Part shown: positions 12,901 through 23,587 of the stretch, in pieces
Position numbering within the stretch: position 1 is the first letter of the stretch
Layout of the letters: each line of letters begins with the position of its first letter
DNA from: Lunularia cruciata
Lineage: Eukaryota; Streptophyta; Marchantiopsida; Lunulariales; Lunulariaceae
Length of the DNA: 64,000 nucleotides
Assembly (NCBI GenBank): GCA_948567375.1
Contig: OX419761.1
Coordinates: 46,440,501 to 46,504,500, forward strand
Direction of reading: 5' to 3'
Program-made: the position numbers and the translations under genes
The notes under the pieces: model-generated
Database searches by the model: none
Told to the model about the DNA's origin: nothing
The model's input: the letters and a program-made list of their open reading frames with translations, nothing else

Positions 12901-15900
12901 TCATGCTCCACATCTGATTTCATTAACCTTCTAAAGACGTGGCAGCTATCACGGGCCTGCGCTTTCTCTGGTCGTTTCGTATTGGTTCCGTGCCACCTGA
13001 AACTGAAACCAGAGGAACAAACCAGTCCATTCGTGCGCACAGATCCTATGAAACTGCTTGACTTTCAACTGGTTGGAAAGCACGCGTTACATGGCATACA
13101 ATAAATCTGTAAAGTACTTGGCTCTTCTTTATGTTTTCCCAATGCCCTTTCGAGACCGAATACCAATGTCCTCGGTTGTTCAATGCAAGACGGGTCCCCT
13201 TCAATCCCCGCTCTAGCCCGAGGTTCAGGCCTACAGAGGATCGGAAGAGACAAGCCTGGTTAATCAACCGGGAAGACTTCTGCCATACTCAAGTAGGGCA
13301 GGATGGATACCTAGCACAATGAAAGGAAACAAGGAATAATCTGAATCGGGTCCCATTCCTATTTTCCATGCAGTGGATGTCGATTCTTTTTATGGTAGAT
13401 CTGCTTTAAACCTTTCTAGACCACAACGAGGATTTTTAGTATCTTCTCTCTCCGAATCTTCATGCATCGTGTCTGAACACGCTATATAAGGTCTCGGACG
13501 AGTGGCGGACAGAAGTAGCTTCCAAAGGTTTGTCTACACACTTTGGCCACGCACAAAACCTGCGGTCATCTAAAGCTTCGAAACTTCACAATGTGTGTAA
13601 CACATTCTAATTTTAACCTACATGAAAGTCATCTTCTACCGTGGGCTCTTTAGTATAACGAAGTATCAGCGGTCTACTCACATCAAGAAGTGAAGCAGTG
13701 CCGCGCTCCGACGAGATTCAGTAGTGGATTGCCTGCATATTCTAAGTTTCTCTACTCTAAGGTTGATGTCTACCCTCAGTTATGTCCCGCCAAGGTGTTG
13801 GTGGTCTTCTCACATTGACAGGTAAAGTAATTCCGAGCCCGATCTAGATAAGGAGTATTGCAGATATGCACGAAGTTCAACTCATGATATAAATGCCATC
13901 ATTGATCTTCACGAGCCAATCTACATTGAAAATCGATCCCCAAGGAGATCTCTTCTTGATGAAGCCACAAGGTCAAATCTCCGTCTACAGACCAGTTTCG
14001 TGTTCATGGAGAATCAGAACCTAAAAGGCAAGCGTGTTCGCGAGGTCAAGTATAATTGACCGAGGTAGGACCAAGAGTCAAGGGAACACATTGCTCAGAA
14101 CTCCTCCGTATTTTACGAAGCTAGGCTACGACCAATCAACAGACTCGCCATGGCCAGAAGTTGGTTGAAAAGCAGCGCGGAACTGGTAAGAAGATGCTAA
14201 ATTTACGAATTCATTCGATAAAAATCGTGGTATTCACGTACTTACCGCAAAAGGCACGATTAACTTCGTCAAAATTCTCAATCCACTGCATTCATGGTTC
14301 ATAGTGCTACTGCATGCTGTACTCTGTAAAGATCAGGTAAAGAAGAACGGTACAACTGTCCGTTCAAGCGCGTCCACGAAACTTCCAAAGAAAATTTGGT
14401 TCCCCGAAGTCCTATGATTCTGCAGTCCACGAAAGAACGTTTGTAACTCCTGCTAGTGTTAAAACTCATAGAAGCCTAAACTGGTACTGAAATTATCCAG
14501 TTTCGAGCCCATGCAACCAGCTTCTCGTGTCCATGACATTGAGTAAGTCCATATGCTCCGAAGTCATCCGGAGTTCGTTAAATTTCAACAGAGTTGATGA
14601 GCACATCTATGGATCCATAGATCTGACTCATTAACCATACTAAAATTGAACGATGCCAATCCCAGGTAGATCCGGATATAACTAGTATTGCCATGAGGAG
14701 TTGTTCAACCAGTGAGGAGCGGATGCAAACATCTTCTCCGTCGATCGTACATGTACCAACAAGACATGATCGATATAATGTAGGTACTCGCCACGGTTAC
14801 AAACCTGTAACCTGTTTATGATCATGATGCGACAACCTATTGCGTATATGGATGGAGTGCTTATCGCTCTTGGTAGAATTTGAGACCTGAGGAACATATG
14901 TGAAGAATCTAGTAGCGAAAATGACAGACAAGATGTCAAATCTATCAAGTGTATCTGTAATTTCTCTGATGTCAGGTGTTCTACGTGGTCGCCTTCTTCC
15001 TATTTCCTGGCAGACGGAGAAAGAGCGAAGAAAGAGGACGATATATCTTCAGCTTCTGACTAGGAGTGATTATAGCTCCTCCGGCGTAAAGGAAGTCGTT
15101 TTCTATCTATCTCTAAAGAGATCTTGGGGCCCATCCCGTTAATGATGTTGTCCTGTGATTCGCTTCCAGCCGCTAAACTCCGAAATGATGCTTTGAACGA
15201 CTGTTTCAAGAAGTAGGCTATATAGAGAAGAAAGCAGCAGCAGGATACTTCGCTGATGCTACTGGGAAATCAAAACGTCTTGGAATTAGTGGACTCCGTT
15301 CGTCTTCAATTGCTTGCCCTCCAAAGCGGTTGAGAAAGAACAGGTCGCTTTTACTAACTATCATCACATATATATGTGATACATGGGAAGTACCTACTCC
15401 TACTCCCCCTCCCAGACTTTTGATCGCATGTCATATGTCACACACAACTGTCAGGTCCGCAGCTCTGCCTCACATGTATCCCGCCGTCCAGAAGGGTATC
15501 GAACACATCACGAGTTTTCCACTACGACCAGCTACCACGCGTCCAGTTCCCACCACAAACCAAAACTAACCCAGGGGAATACCCCAAGTCTGGAGAACTC
15601 AACCACCTGAACTGGAATGTTTAAACCAACCTTCCTCCGAAGAAGTATCATAAGCAGCTACAGTACCGTAGTCGCCAAATCTGTATAGTTACATCACCAT
15701 CTTCGCTGCGCTCCCTATCAACATTTCGATTTCTCGCATGTCGAACGACTCAAAAATTTCTCAACTGCGAGTCAACCCCTCACTTACAAATGAATATGAA
15801 TTCAACCCACGCATAAGAGGAATTCGAATCACAAATCATCATCACGAGTGCAGTGTTGCCGTTGATCAGAGTCTGATCGACAAGTTCCTGTACCACAGAT

Positions 15901-16890
15901 TAAATTCTGTTTCCAGCCATGAATCTGTCACCGAATTCGAAGTCATTGCCGGCCACTGTAGTTTGCGATGTGCTAATTTCAGTGAAATTTCCTTCATCTT
16001 TCCTTCATCTGGACAACTTCTTCGAATTTCTTGGACTTAAGATTTCTTCGATGGCTTCTAAACTGCGTATACTAAATATGTCGTCGTCCGGTGATCACCA
16101 CGTGCAGGCCCAGCTTTAGCGCGCGGACCTTCAGTCCGAACCTCGATTCAGCGGATGTCGTACGGGACCCAGGATTAAACCTCGGACACCGTCGGGTCAG
16201 CACGACGGCGTGAAAGCCGCCGCTGGAAAGTTTGAATCGTGGAAACAAGCTGAACGAGTAGAACTTCATTCGCACGGGATTGAGCCTTCTGGGTCCACAT
16301 ATGCAGCTTCCGTGGTAGATCTGTAGTAGATCCAGGTCCCACAAAATCGCTATTGCTAGTGCTACTAGGTGCATGCTTTTCCTGTCCTTCCGGTCCGGTC
16401 CCGTCCTTCCTCCATCTCATGCTGATTGTTTGTTCTTCGAACCAGCTGTGGCTAGGCACGAAGTGATCTTCAACAGTGAGCATTGAGTCCATTGCTGCGT
16501 AATCCTCGCAGTTGTCGAGGTTGGCAATGATCTATGGTAACCGAGGGAAGAAAGTGTTTAGAATCGTCTGCTGCAGCAGGACGGTGGGGAAGCAGTATTA
16601 CTGGCTGTGTCGATCCGAGGATCCGTTAACGGGAACTGTAGAGTCCATACAACACGTTGTGGGAGGATTGAGTGAGGGAAGGTAAGGAAGGGGAGGGGAT
16701 GAGGGGAAGGAGGAGGAGTAATAGTTTAGAATTTTGGGACAGCGGGAGGGCTCGAGCAAGAGTGTCTGCATTAGTATTTTGAGGCCCCCGGCATAGTATA
16801 TTTCGTGGGCCGGACCTTTTCGGCTGCAGCAGAAGCAGGCAGCGTGGGAGATTGCATAGTTGGGGAAAGGCGAAGCTTGCAGCAAGGAAG
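9916..16890. other. Long intergenic region between GDSL paralogues
   Basis: About 7 kb with short open frames on both strands and no recognisable protein family, RNA gene or transposon. Base composition is moderate (not AT-rich), like the flanks of the real genes. A degraded third GDSL copy was looked for by its GDS, GGND and DGVH motifs and not found. Confidence 0.5.
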
Positions 16891-19138
16891 ATGGGTTACG
16901 AGATGGGTTCAGCAACGAACTCGACTCGCCATCAATTGCTGTGGGGAGCTACCCTTGTGCTATGCATCGCCCTGGTGAATGGATCGTGTTTTCCTGCGAT
17001 CTTCAACTTTGGAGACTCGCAGAGTGATACGGGGGGCATCCACGCTGCTTTCCCTTCCTTCACTCCTGCGGAGTTTCCTCCTTATGGGCAGACTTTCTTC
17101 GAGCAACCGCAGTGGAGGTACTCTGATGGACGTCTTTTGATCGATTTCATCGGTAAATATCTACATTCACTGGCAACCTCCTTCTTTTCAAGTTAGAGAG
17201 ATTTCACCAGATCTGAGTGCTGGATCATCTCTCAACGAATTTCCTTAAGGATCCACCATTTGTTGAGCATCTCAAGTGCAAAAGGTGCTGTTTTGTATGA
17301 CAACAAGAAACCATTTCCAGATACCAAATTGATTGTCCGATCTGCGATAAAACTGGCCTCACGAGAGGATAGACTGTCCTTTGTCTCCCACGTACATCAA
17401 TCCCCACTCTTTAGACAACCTACCAATGTGCATTGGAAAGTCCTCCCTAAGCAAACTTTTCTTAAGAATCAACCTTATTCAGAGAGTGCTTTCTCCGGCA
17501 CGGTGCGTAAAGTGTCCGCGGATGGTTCTCACTGTTAAGTCATTAATCTATTGGAGAGTTGTCATTCATTCTTTCGAAAATTCAAGTCTGTACCAAGCTT
17601 TTTTCTTCCTGACGAATGTAGATAAAATACGACGCGCTTCTTACAGTTTCACTGCTGATCCGTTTGAATTGATGACAGCGGCGGCAATGGGTCTGCCATT
17701 CATTGACCCATACCTCCAATCAATTACATCAGACTTTTATCATGGAGCCAATTTTGCCACCGCCGGAGCAACTGTGCTACCCGTTACGTATCTCAGTCCT
17801 TTCAACTTTAACATTCAGCTTCTGCAATTTATGGAGTTCCAGAAGAACGTGCTAGCCATCAGGAACCCGAAGGATGGCACCCTTGGAAGGACGTCGACGA
17901 CCATCAAATCAGCCGCTTCGAGTAAGTCTATCACTGTTTCTCTCAACAGATCTGACGAACCAATCGAACCAATGCAAATGAAGGGATAGTAGTAGAAGTC
18001 CTAGTGAAAGAATGTTGGAGTCAGTCTATGAGTTTAATTAGTGTCGACTCTAGCTAGCGCTCAGGGACGCATTATCTTTGTATATATCCAGGCGGTATTT
18101 GTTACGTGGACCCGTATGATTATCAGAGCTGCCATGCCCAAGGGGTTTATAGAGATTCCCACTGGTTGTGTTCCACAGCATATTCCGAGAAGGTGCACCG
18201 CTTACCCCTGCCGGAGTTCTTCGCTCAAGCTCTGTACACCATCTGCATCGGAGGTAATGACATCACCTACGGACACAACAAAGGCAAAACCCCGGCAGAA
18301 GTAGAAGAGTATCTTCCTCAAGTTGCTGACGGTATTATTGCAGGCATCAAGGTAATCAATCAATCCTGCTTCAGGCTCATATGACATGATAGTGTTCATT
18401 TGTAATCAATTTAATCATTAATAGGTCGATTGATGGAAATTTGATATCTTCGATATGTTCTGCAGCGTTTGTACAACGCCGGCGGTAGAAACTTTCTCGT
18501 CTGGGACGAAGAACCTCAAGGGTGCTTGCCATACACTCTTACCCTGATCCCTCACAAGCCCGAGGACTTGGATGAACACGGCTGTCTGCCACGCTACAAC
18601 CAAATTTCTGTCTTCTTCAATGCCTACTTGAACAACTCACTGACCGAGTTGAGGCAAGAGCTACAAGATGCGACCATCGTTTTGTTTTCAACTTACGAGC
18701 TAAAATCAGAGCTTATTTTCCACCATGAGAAACACGGTATATTTCTCCGTTCCTCCAAATTTTCTTCTGTGTTGGAAATTTTCCGTATGATAAAACAGTC
18801 GCTTTTTAAGGGAGAAGATTTCTCCAAAATCCATTGCATCTTATGTTCCTACTGTTATGTGATGTACAGGTTTCAAGCATGTAAACAGAGCCTGCTGTGG
18901 TGTTCCTAACGAGTTCAACTTTGATCTTCGAGTGGCATGTGGAATGAAGCAAGTCATCGAGAATGTGACATTCGCTTCAACCACCTGCACGAACCCCAAC
19001 GAATACATAGTTTGGGACGGAGTGCACACCACAGAAGCTGCTAACCGTTACATTGCCAAGCAAATGTTCACAGGCAAATTTTTCTATCCCAAGTTTCCGA
19101 AGCTCATTGATTTCTGCAACCTTGGTCCTCTCACATAA
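16891..19138 (+). CDS. GDSL esterase/lipase, secreted (paralogue 2)
   Basis: The exons are 16891-17152, 17679-17921, 18092-18351, 18466-18736 and 18870-19138, with intron phases 1, 1, 0, 1 as in paralogue 1. They join to 434 residues. A signal peptide ends near residue 32. Catalytic blocks are intact: FNFGDSQSDTGG (Ser43), NFATAGAT, GGND (Asn224) and DGVHTTEAANRY (Asp395, His398). Exons 4 and 5 match paralogue 1 nearly residue for residue in the VWDxEPxGCLPYxLTLIPH region. Exon 3 has two in-frame acceptors, 18092 and 18179. The upstream one adds 29 residues with three cysteines, and the downstream one gives a 405-residue protein closer to paralogue 1. The ATG at 16891 is chosen because the frame upstream contains no other ATG; an ATG five codons later is also possible. 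Confidence 0.92.
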
Positions 19139-19610
19139 TACACGAGGCGAGTAGAAAGAGATTGATCTTACAGGACCCTACACGTGATTCTTGGAGAAAT
19201 TAAAACCTTTTTCTGTAACTTAGCCAGAGTTCGTGATTGTGAACGGTCGATACAAATGGCAATGCACGGGTTCGTATTAGAGACCTGAGATTTGGTGCCT
19301 GTACCGACAAGCTAGCCATATTGGCTGCGAACCAAATCTCGTATGATTATAGTAGCTCAAGAAGATGTGAATAGAATCTCCCCCAGCCAGCACAATATGT
19401 TATACTCATTTTGGGTGGCTGTACACTCCAATGATTTGTTTCAAATGAAGTAACTGAAAAATTTCGGCTGCAAAATACCTGACTACCCCATATGGTGTTG
19501 AGTGTGTTTATTATGTGTTCTGCTTAGTGCTCTTTTATTGATTGCTTCGACAACAGAAGTCCTATAAAGAAGCAAAATTGAGACTTCTTCTGGAATTTGA
19601 AATTTGAGAT

Positions 19611-19675
19611 CTACAGTCACAAGTTGTGCAAAAGCAAATCCCAAAATTTCTTTTGCACAACTTGTGACTGTAGAC
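19611..19675. repeat. Perfect 25-bp inverted repeat (hairpin)
   Basis: Bases 19611-19635 are the exact reverse complement of 19651-19675, leaving a 15-base loop. The stem starts 'tctacagtcacaag' and ends 'gtgcaaaag' before the loop. It lies about 470 bases after the stop of GDSL paralogue 2. It could be a small-RNA precursor, a transcript 3'-end structure or the trace of a tiny foldback transposon; the sequence alone does not decide. Confidence 0.85.
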
Positions 19676-19820
19676 TCGGTTGGATCCAAAGAGCAAACAT
19701 GGTTTGAGTCATTCAGTGTGCAATGTTCCCCTACAGACTCGAACAAGGAGTACTAGTTTACCCTAACATGCTTGCCGCTTGAGGACATTTGCCGAAGTCT
19801 TACCGGTGGAAAAGTGAAAG

Positions 19821-19890
19821 GGGACCCGTATGGATAACAAGAAGATGGCAAGGCCCCATCAAGCCGTACAAGGATGAGACATAAGAGGAA
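19821..19890 (-). repeat. LINE 3'-tail fragment
   Basis: It reads 'gacccgtatggataacaag', 'gatggcaaggccccatcaag', 'ccgtacaagg' and 'gagacataagagg'. It resembles the forward copy at 62-193 particularly in the 'ggataacaagaag' block. Confidence 0.6.
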
Positions 19891-20956
19891 AAGTTGGCTT
19901 GTATACAAAGTATGGCTAAAGATGCTGGAAGCTTCTTTCAAGACTTCCTTCTTTCCCCTCTGAGGTTCCTACAGTCATTGAATCAGTTATCGAACCGTTA
20001 GAATAGAGTGTAGATCTCCCTATACTGCTGTACTTCAATCGAATCAGTTAGTCCCATTGAGGATTATTCCTAAGTCCTCCAAACTCCTGCACTGTTCCAA
20101 ATCAATATTGAAATCCCATGACCATTACGGTTTAGTTTTCGTTTCCCAATGCATCCAGACTACAACCATCAGACCAGGTTAACAAAGTTTCAGAAAATTC
20201 CTTCATCACAAGTGATCCACATCACACACCTATACTCCAATTATCTTGGGCCAAAACCGTCTGCATTACGAACAAGCAGATATGGATATCATCTCATTCC
20301 GACAAGACAATCATCAATTAAACATCGAGAGGAACCCGTGAATGTTTGTCTTTGAAGGCCACTCTGGCGTTCTAAAGTCACCTGTCGTGCATCCCAATAC
20401 GAATTCGTCCTTGACATCTTGGGCTTTGTTCATTCACACCTGGAACTGCCTTTTTCCCCTTCCTCATGGCTTTCGGAGGTGAAGTACAGGTGAAAATTTT
20501 CATTGTTCGTGAATGCATAGTAACACTCGTTCTTATACGAGGTCACCCTCGTAACTGAAAACCAAGACGACAAGAGAGCATTTCCATTTCTTCCATAATA
20601 GTATAACAAAAACGTATATATATGGAGTTACTTTTAGACATGGCACCAAGTTCATTACGCCGTTTTAAATGTTGAAACTCATTAATTCAGTTGAGTTTGT
20701 ATCCTCCTTTCATCTTTAGAATCGGATTTGAATATATGCACTTTTCAGTGTAAGGATGTAATAGAAAGAGAATCGTTGGGAACCAGGAGGCATTGCACAA
20801 CTTTTAGGATGAAGAATAGACGAATATTTCACAGAAATATACCAACAATGTCTTCTTTTTTTAGAAGAGAGGAGAAAGGCGACCGCAGAGAGAACACAAA
20901 GGATGAGAAGACCCCATCAAGCCGTACGTGGGAGAGATGAAAAAGGTAAAATGTGA

Positions 20957-21440
20957 CTAGGCCACAACAGAGTCTACTTGAGAAATCTGCCCTACTACAC
21001 CTAAGATATCCGAGCTATGCAAGTCGAATGGTCTACAAACAACTGGAGCATCCGAAGAAGCATCACCTAGTGTGATTGCTCTCCTATGGATTGCACCAGC
21101 CACTGCCCTTTGTAGAGCAATGGACACACGCTGCCTAAAATATGCTACAAAGTATGAGAGCAAGAGTGGTACCCATGGCACCCAACATGATAAGCTCTCA
21201 CGCACTCCGTAACAAATGCCATGTCCATCGCTCCATATAACTCAAAGGCTAGAGGGACAAAGAGGTGACCTCACTGCATGCCTCTATACTTGGAGACCTA
21301 GCGACCTACTGCTGCACTCGCCGCCCATCCAAGGGATGGGTAACCACTCCCTCCAAAACTGTATCCTGCATAGGGTCCGTAACTACAACATCCACTACTA
21401 TCACTTGATCCTCTCAGACCAAGTATGAATCTGCCCCAAC
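20957..21440 (-). pseudogene. LINE ORF2 C-terminal region, broken
   Basis: Minus-strand translation gives VVDVVVTDPMQDTVLEGV near 21400 and 'RQRVSIALQRAVAGAIHRR' near 21100, in different frames and with stops between. The same two blocks occur in the reverse-transcriptase-like proteins of non-seed plants as I know them, and the first recurs in LINE copy A. The frame ends at a TAG about 80 bases before the shared tail. Confidence 0.6.
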
Positions 21441-21983
21441 ACATGTCATTTGCAAAGCATATGAACACTCCCTCCAAGCCAAGTATCCACTCTCTCGTGC
21501 CATAACAAACACTATGTCCCTAATAGCATCATGGGTAGCTATCCTCTATCCTCCAAAAGGACACCGTGTCATATGGACAGTTGTTGCATCTAGTGTAGAA
21601 CCACACTCACAAGTGAGTAATGAAGATGCAAATGGGTGGACCAAACCTAGGCAAAAACTTAGCACTGTAGAGAAAGTAGTTGGTGCAAGTTGGAATGTCC
21701 TAATGCACGGTCGAGCTAGGATCCAAGAGCCTACACCCTTGCCAGAGCAAGAGCAAAGACATGCTCTAGTAGCCTAAGGAATGGACGACTTAACTAAGAG
21801 AGAATGTAGCATATGCTCACATTGTCGCTCCATCAAGGAAGATTGTAAACCTCTAGTCCAATCTGATGATAGTGAAGCAAAAGATGGAAAGTCCTCTCAT
21901 ACCCATGGGAAAAGACTATCTCTTGTATGTCGAAGTAACATCTGGAGAGAATAGTTTCCCTCCTCCACCTCTACCACATAAGT

Positions 21984-22813
21984 CTACAAAATTGGCCTAT
22001 CAACAACCACAAAACGAGAGGAAAGTAGGGGTGCCAAGAGAGCCCAACTACCCAAAAATGTGATGGGTGTTGTCTCCTCCATAGATAGCAAGCCAACCCC
22101 TCCACATGAGCTCAGCAAAGCCATATGTATATGTGCCAAATCCCTTGTCACACACTCAAAAGTCCTTGGTCCAATAATATCACCAAAGACTCCCATAATC
22201 CTCCTATCAAAGGCTCTCAGACGTAATAAGAAGGACAAGGAGAAAGGAACTGTGCGTATGAGGTATGTCGGTCGATGAGCAATACTTGAGGAGAGTATAC
22301 CAAATGCCACCTGCGGATCTCCTAGTAACGGAAGGTCGTCCACATGGAAAACATCCTCTGCAAGGGCAACGTCTGAGAAGTGTGTGGCAAAATCCTTGGA
22401 TCCTACCAGCACTCCAAGAACGCATAGTCCATCTGTAGATGTGATATACCCCTCTGGAAGCTCAAGGTGTGGAGGGACACCTAAAGGGGACCATGCCTTG
22501 CACTTTGACACCTTGACTCTCAAGCCAACTAGATGTAGCTCGGTAGTCAAGTGGTCAAAGGCCTGCCTAATTTGACCTACAAGGGACATGATGTGTGTAT
22601 CATCTGCCAAGGAGTGAAATACACAATGTGGCATGGCCAAAGTAGTAGATAGGAGAGCTCTAAAGTGAGCCATGGTAAATAAAGGTCCCTCTAAAGGATC
22701 TCCCTGACGTGTACCAACAGCTTACTCCAAGACGATGACTCCTTCTTGAGAACAACCGTGCTGGTAGTAAAGGGAAGCAAGAGAGCCATAAAAAGACTGC
22801 ACCAAAGGAAGAA
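21984..22813 (-). pseudogene. Non-LTR reverse transcriptase, truncated
   Basis: The open part (22673-21984) encodes 229 residues including LADDTHIM, where the family's catalytic motif is normally (F/Y)ADD. So Leu stands at the aromatic position while both Asp residues are kept. Upstream in the same frame is GTRQGDPLEGPLF (motif B), but a stop codon interrupts the frame a few residues before it. The region from 22813 to 22700 (QSFYGSLASLYYQHG) continues the domain. The 229-residue frame starts at an internal Met and is not a real protein start. Confidence 0.85.
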
Positions 22814-22970
22814 GTTACTTTGATAAGAAAAGATTCATACATAATTGAATTTGAACTATGAAGTATCAAATCTGATTCAGTATTATATAGTTTTGAACCA
22901 TCTTCGACTCCTTTTTGGTCCTTGAGAATGGATCTAATATATTAACGTGCAACAAAAGCTTGTTTCAACA

Positions 22971-23003
<33 letters not shown>
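22971..23003. repeat. (ATT)11 microsatellite
   Basis: Eleven uninterrupted ATT units. No coding context. Confidence 0.95.
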
Positions 23004-23447
23004 GGAAAAGGAATAAAAAGTGGTAGTCCAAAATAGTTGAGGAGGGGACTAAAGATGCGTTAAAAATGAGTTAATGAGTTAAAAATCCCTTGATATTGAA
23101 CAACGTAAACCATTGTTATGAATCCAGGAGTTAAGTTATATGATTATACTATTATACTGGAAGTTAAATAGGAATATTTCAGGATTGTTATGTAAAAATT
23201 CAAGACTATATGAAACTTTATGCCTGAATGTTGATTAAAAATACCAAATTTTTCCATTGAAATAGATGAAAATACATTCTACATAGATCTATTCTACAAT
23301 CTAATTTTGCACCAGACATATATTTAGTTGTCAAGTTTAAGGGCATATTGGTCAAATATTATCCATATTCAATACAAGTGATATGAAAGTGAGAATTTAC
23401 AATCGTTCTCTAAAATGAGTAGCCAAGGATTACCTTGAAGTCACATG

Positions 23448-23587
23448 TAGAATAGTTTTGTTGAAAAGTCCATAGAACTCAAAAGGGTGAACAATTGTAC
23501 AATCGCGACATATGAAGTTAACTTATCTTGCGATTGTACTACTGTTCACTTTTTTGAGTTCAATGGACTTTCAACAATACTATTCTA
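23448..23587. repeat. 140-bp near-perfect foldback
   Basis: The left arm (23448-23519) and right arm (23520-23587) are reverse complements with a handful of mismatches and small indels, meeting at a central 'gttaac' palindrome with essentially no loop. The outer ends are 'tagaatag' and 'tattcta'. The surroundings are AT-rich. It fits a foldback/MITE-like element or an inverted-duplication hairpin. No transposase and no clear target-site duplication were seen. Confidence 0.8.

Larger units (their letters stand above)
20878..22813 (-). mobile_element. LINE copy B with reverse-transcriptase remnant
   Basis: This is the longest copy of the LINE family here, oriented on the minus strand. Its 5' edge is near 22813, in the reverse-transcriptase fingers, and its 3' edge is at 20878 with the 'ggcgaccgcagag' tail. 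Protein-level order is FYGSLASLYY, then RQGDPLEGPLF, then the ADDTHIM active-site segment, then KCKAWSPLG, then the C-terminal 'FRQRVSIALQRAVAGAIHRR' block. It lacks the endonuclease and ORF1, so it is a 5'-truncated insertion. Stops and shifts show that it is inactive. Confidence 0.85.

Noticed and set aside
12792-13104. Overlapping frames on both strands near 12.8-13.1 kb
   Set aside because: Neither strand shows a domain, splice continuity or similarity. They look like chance open frames.
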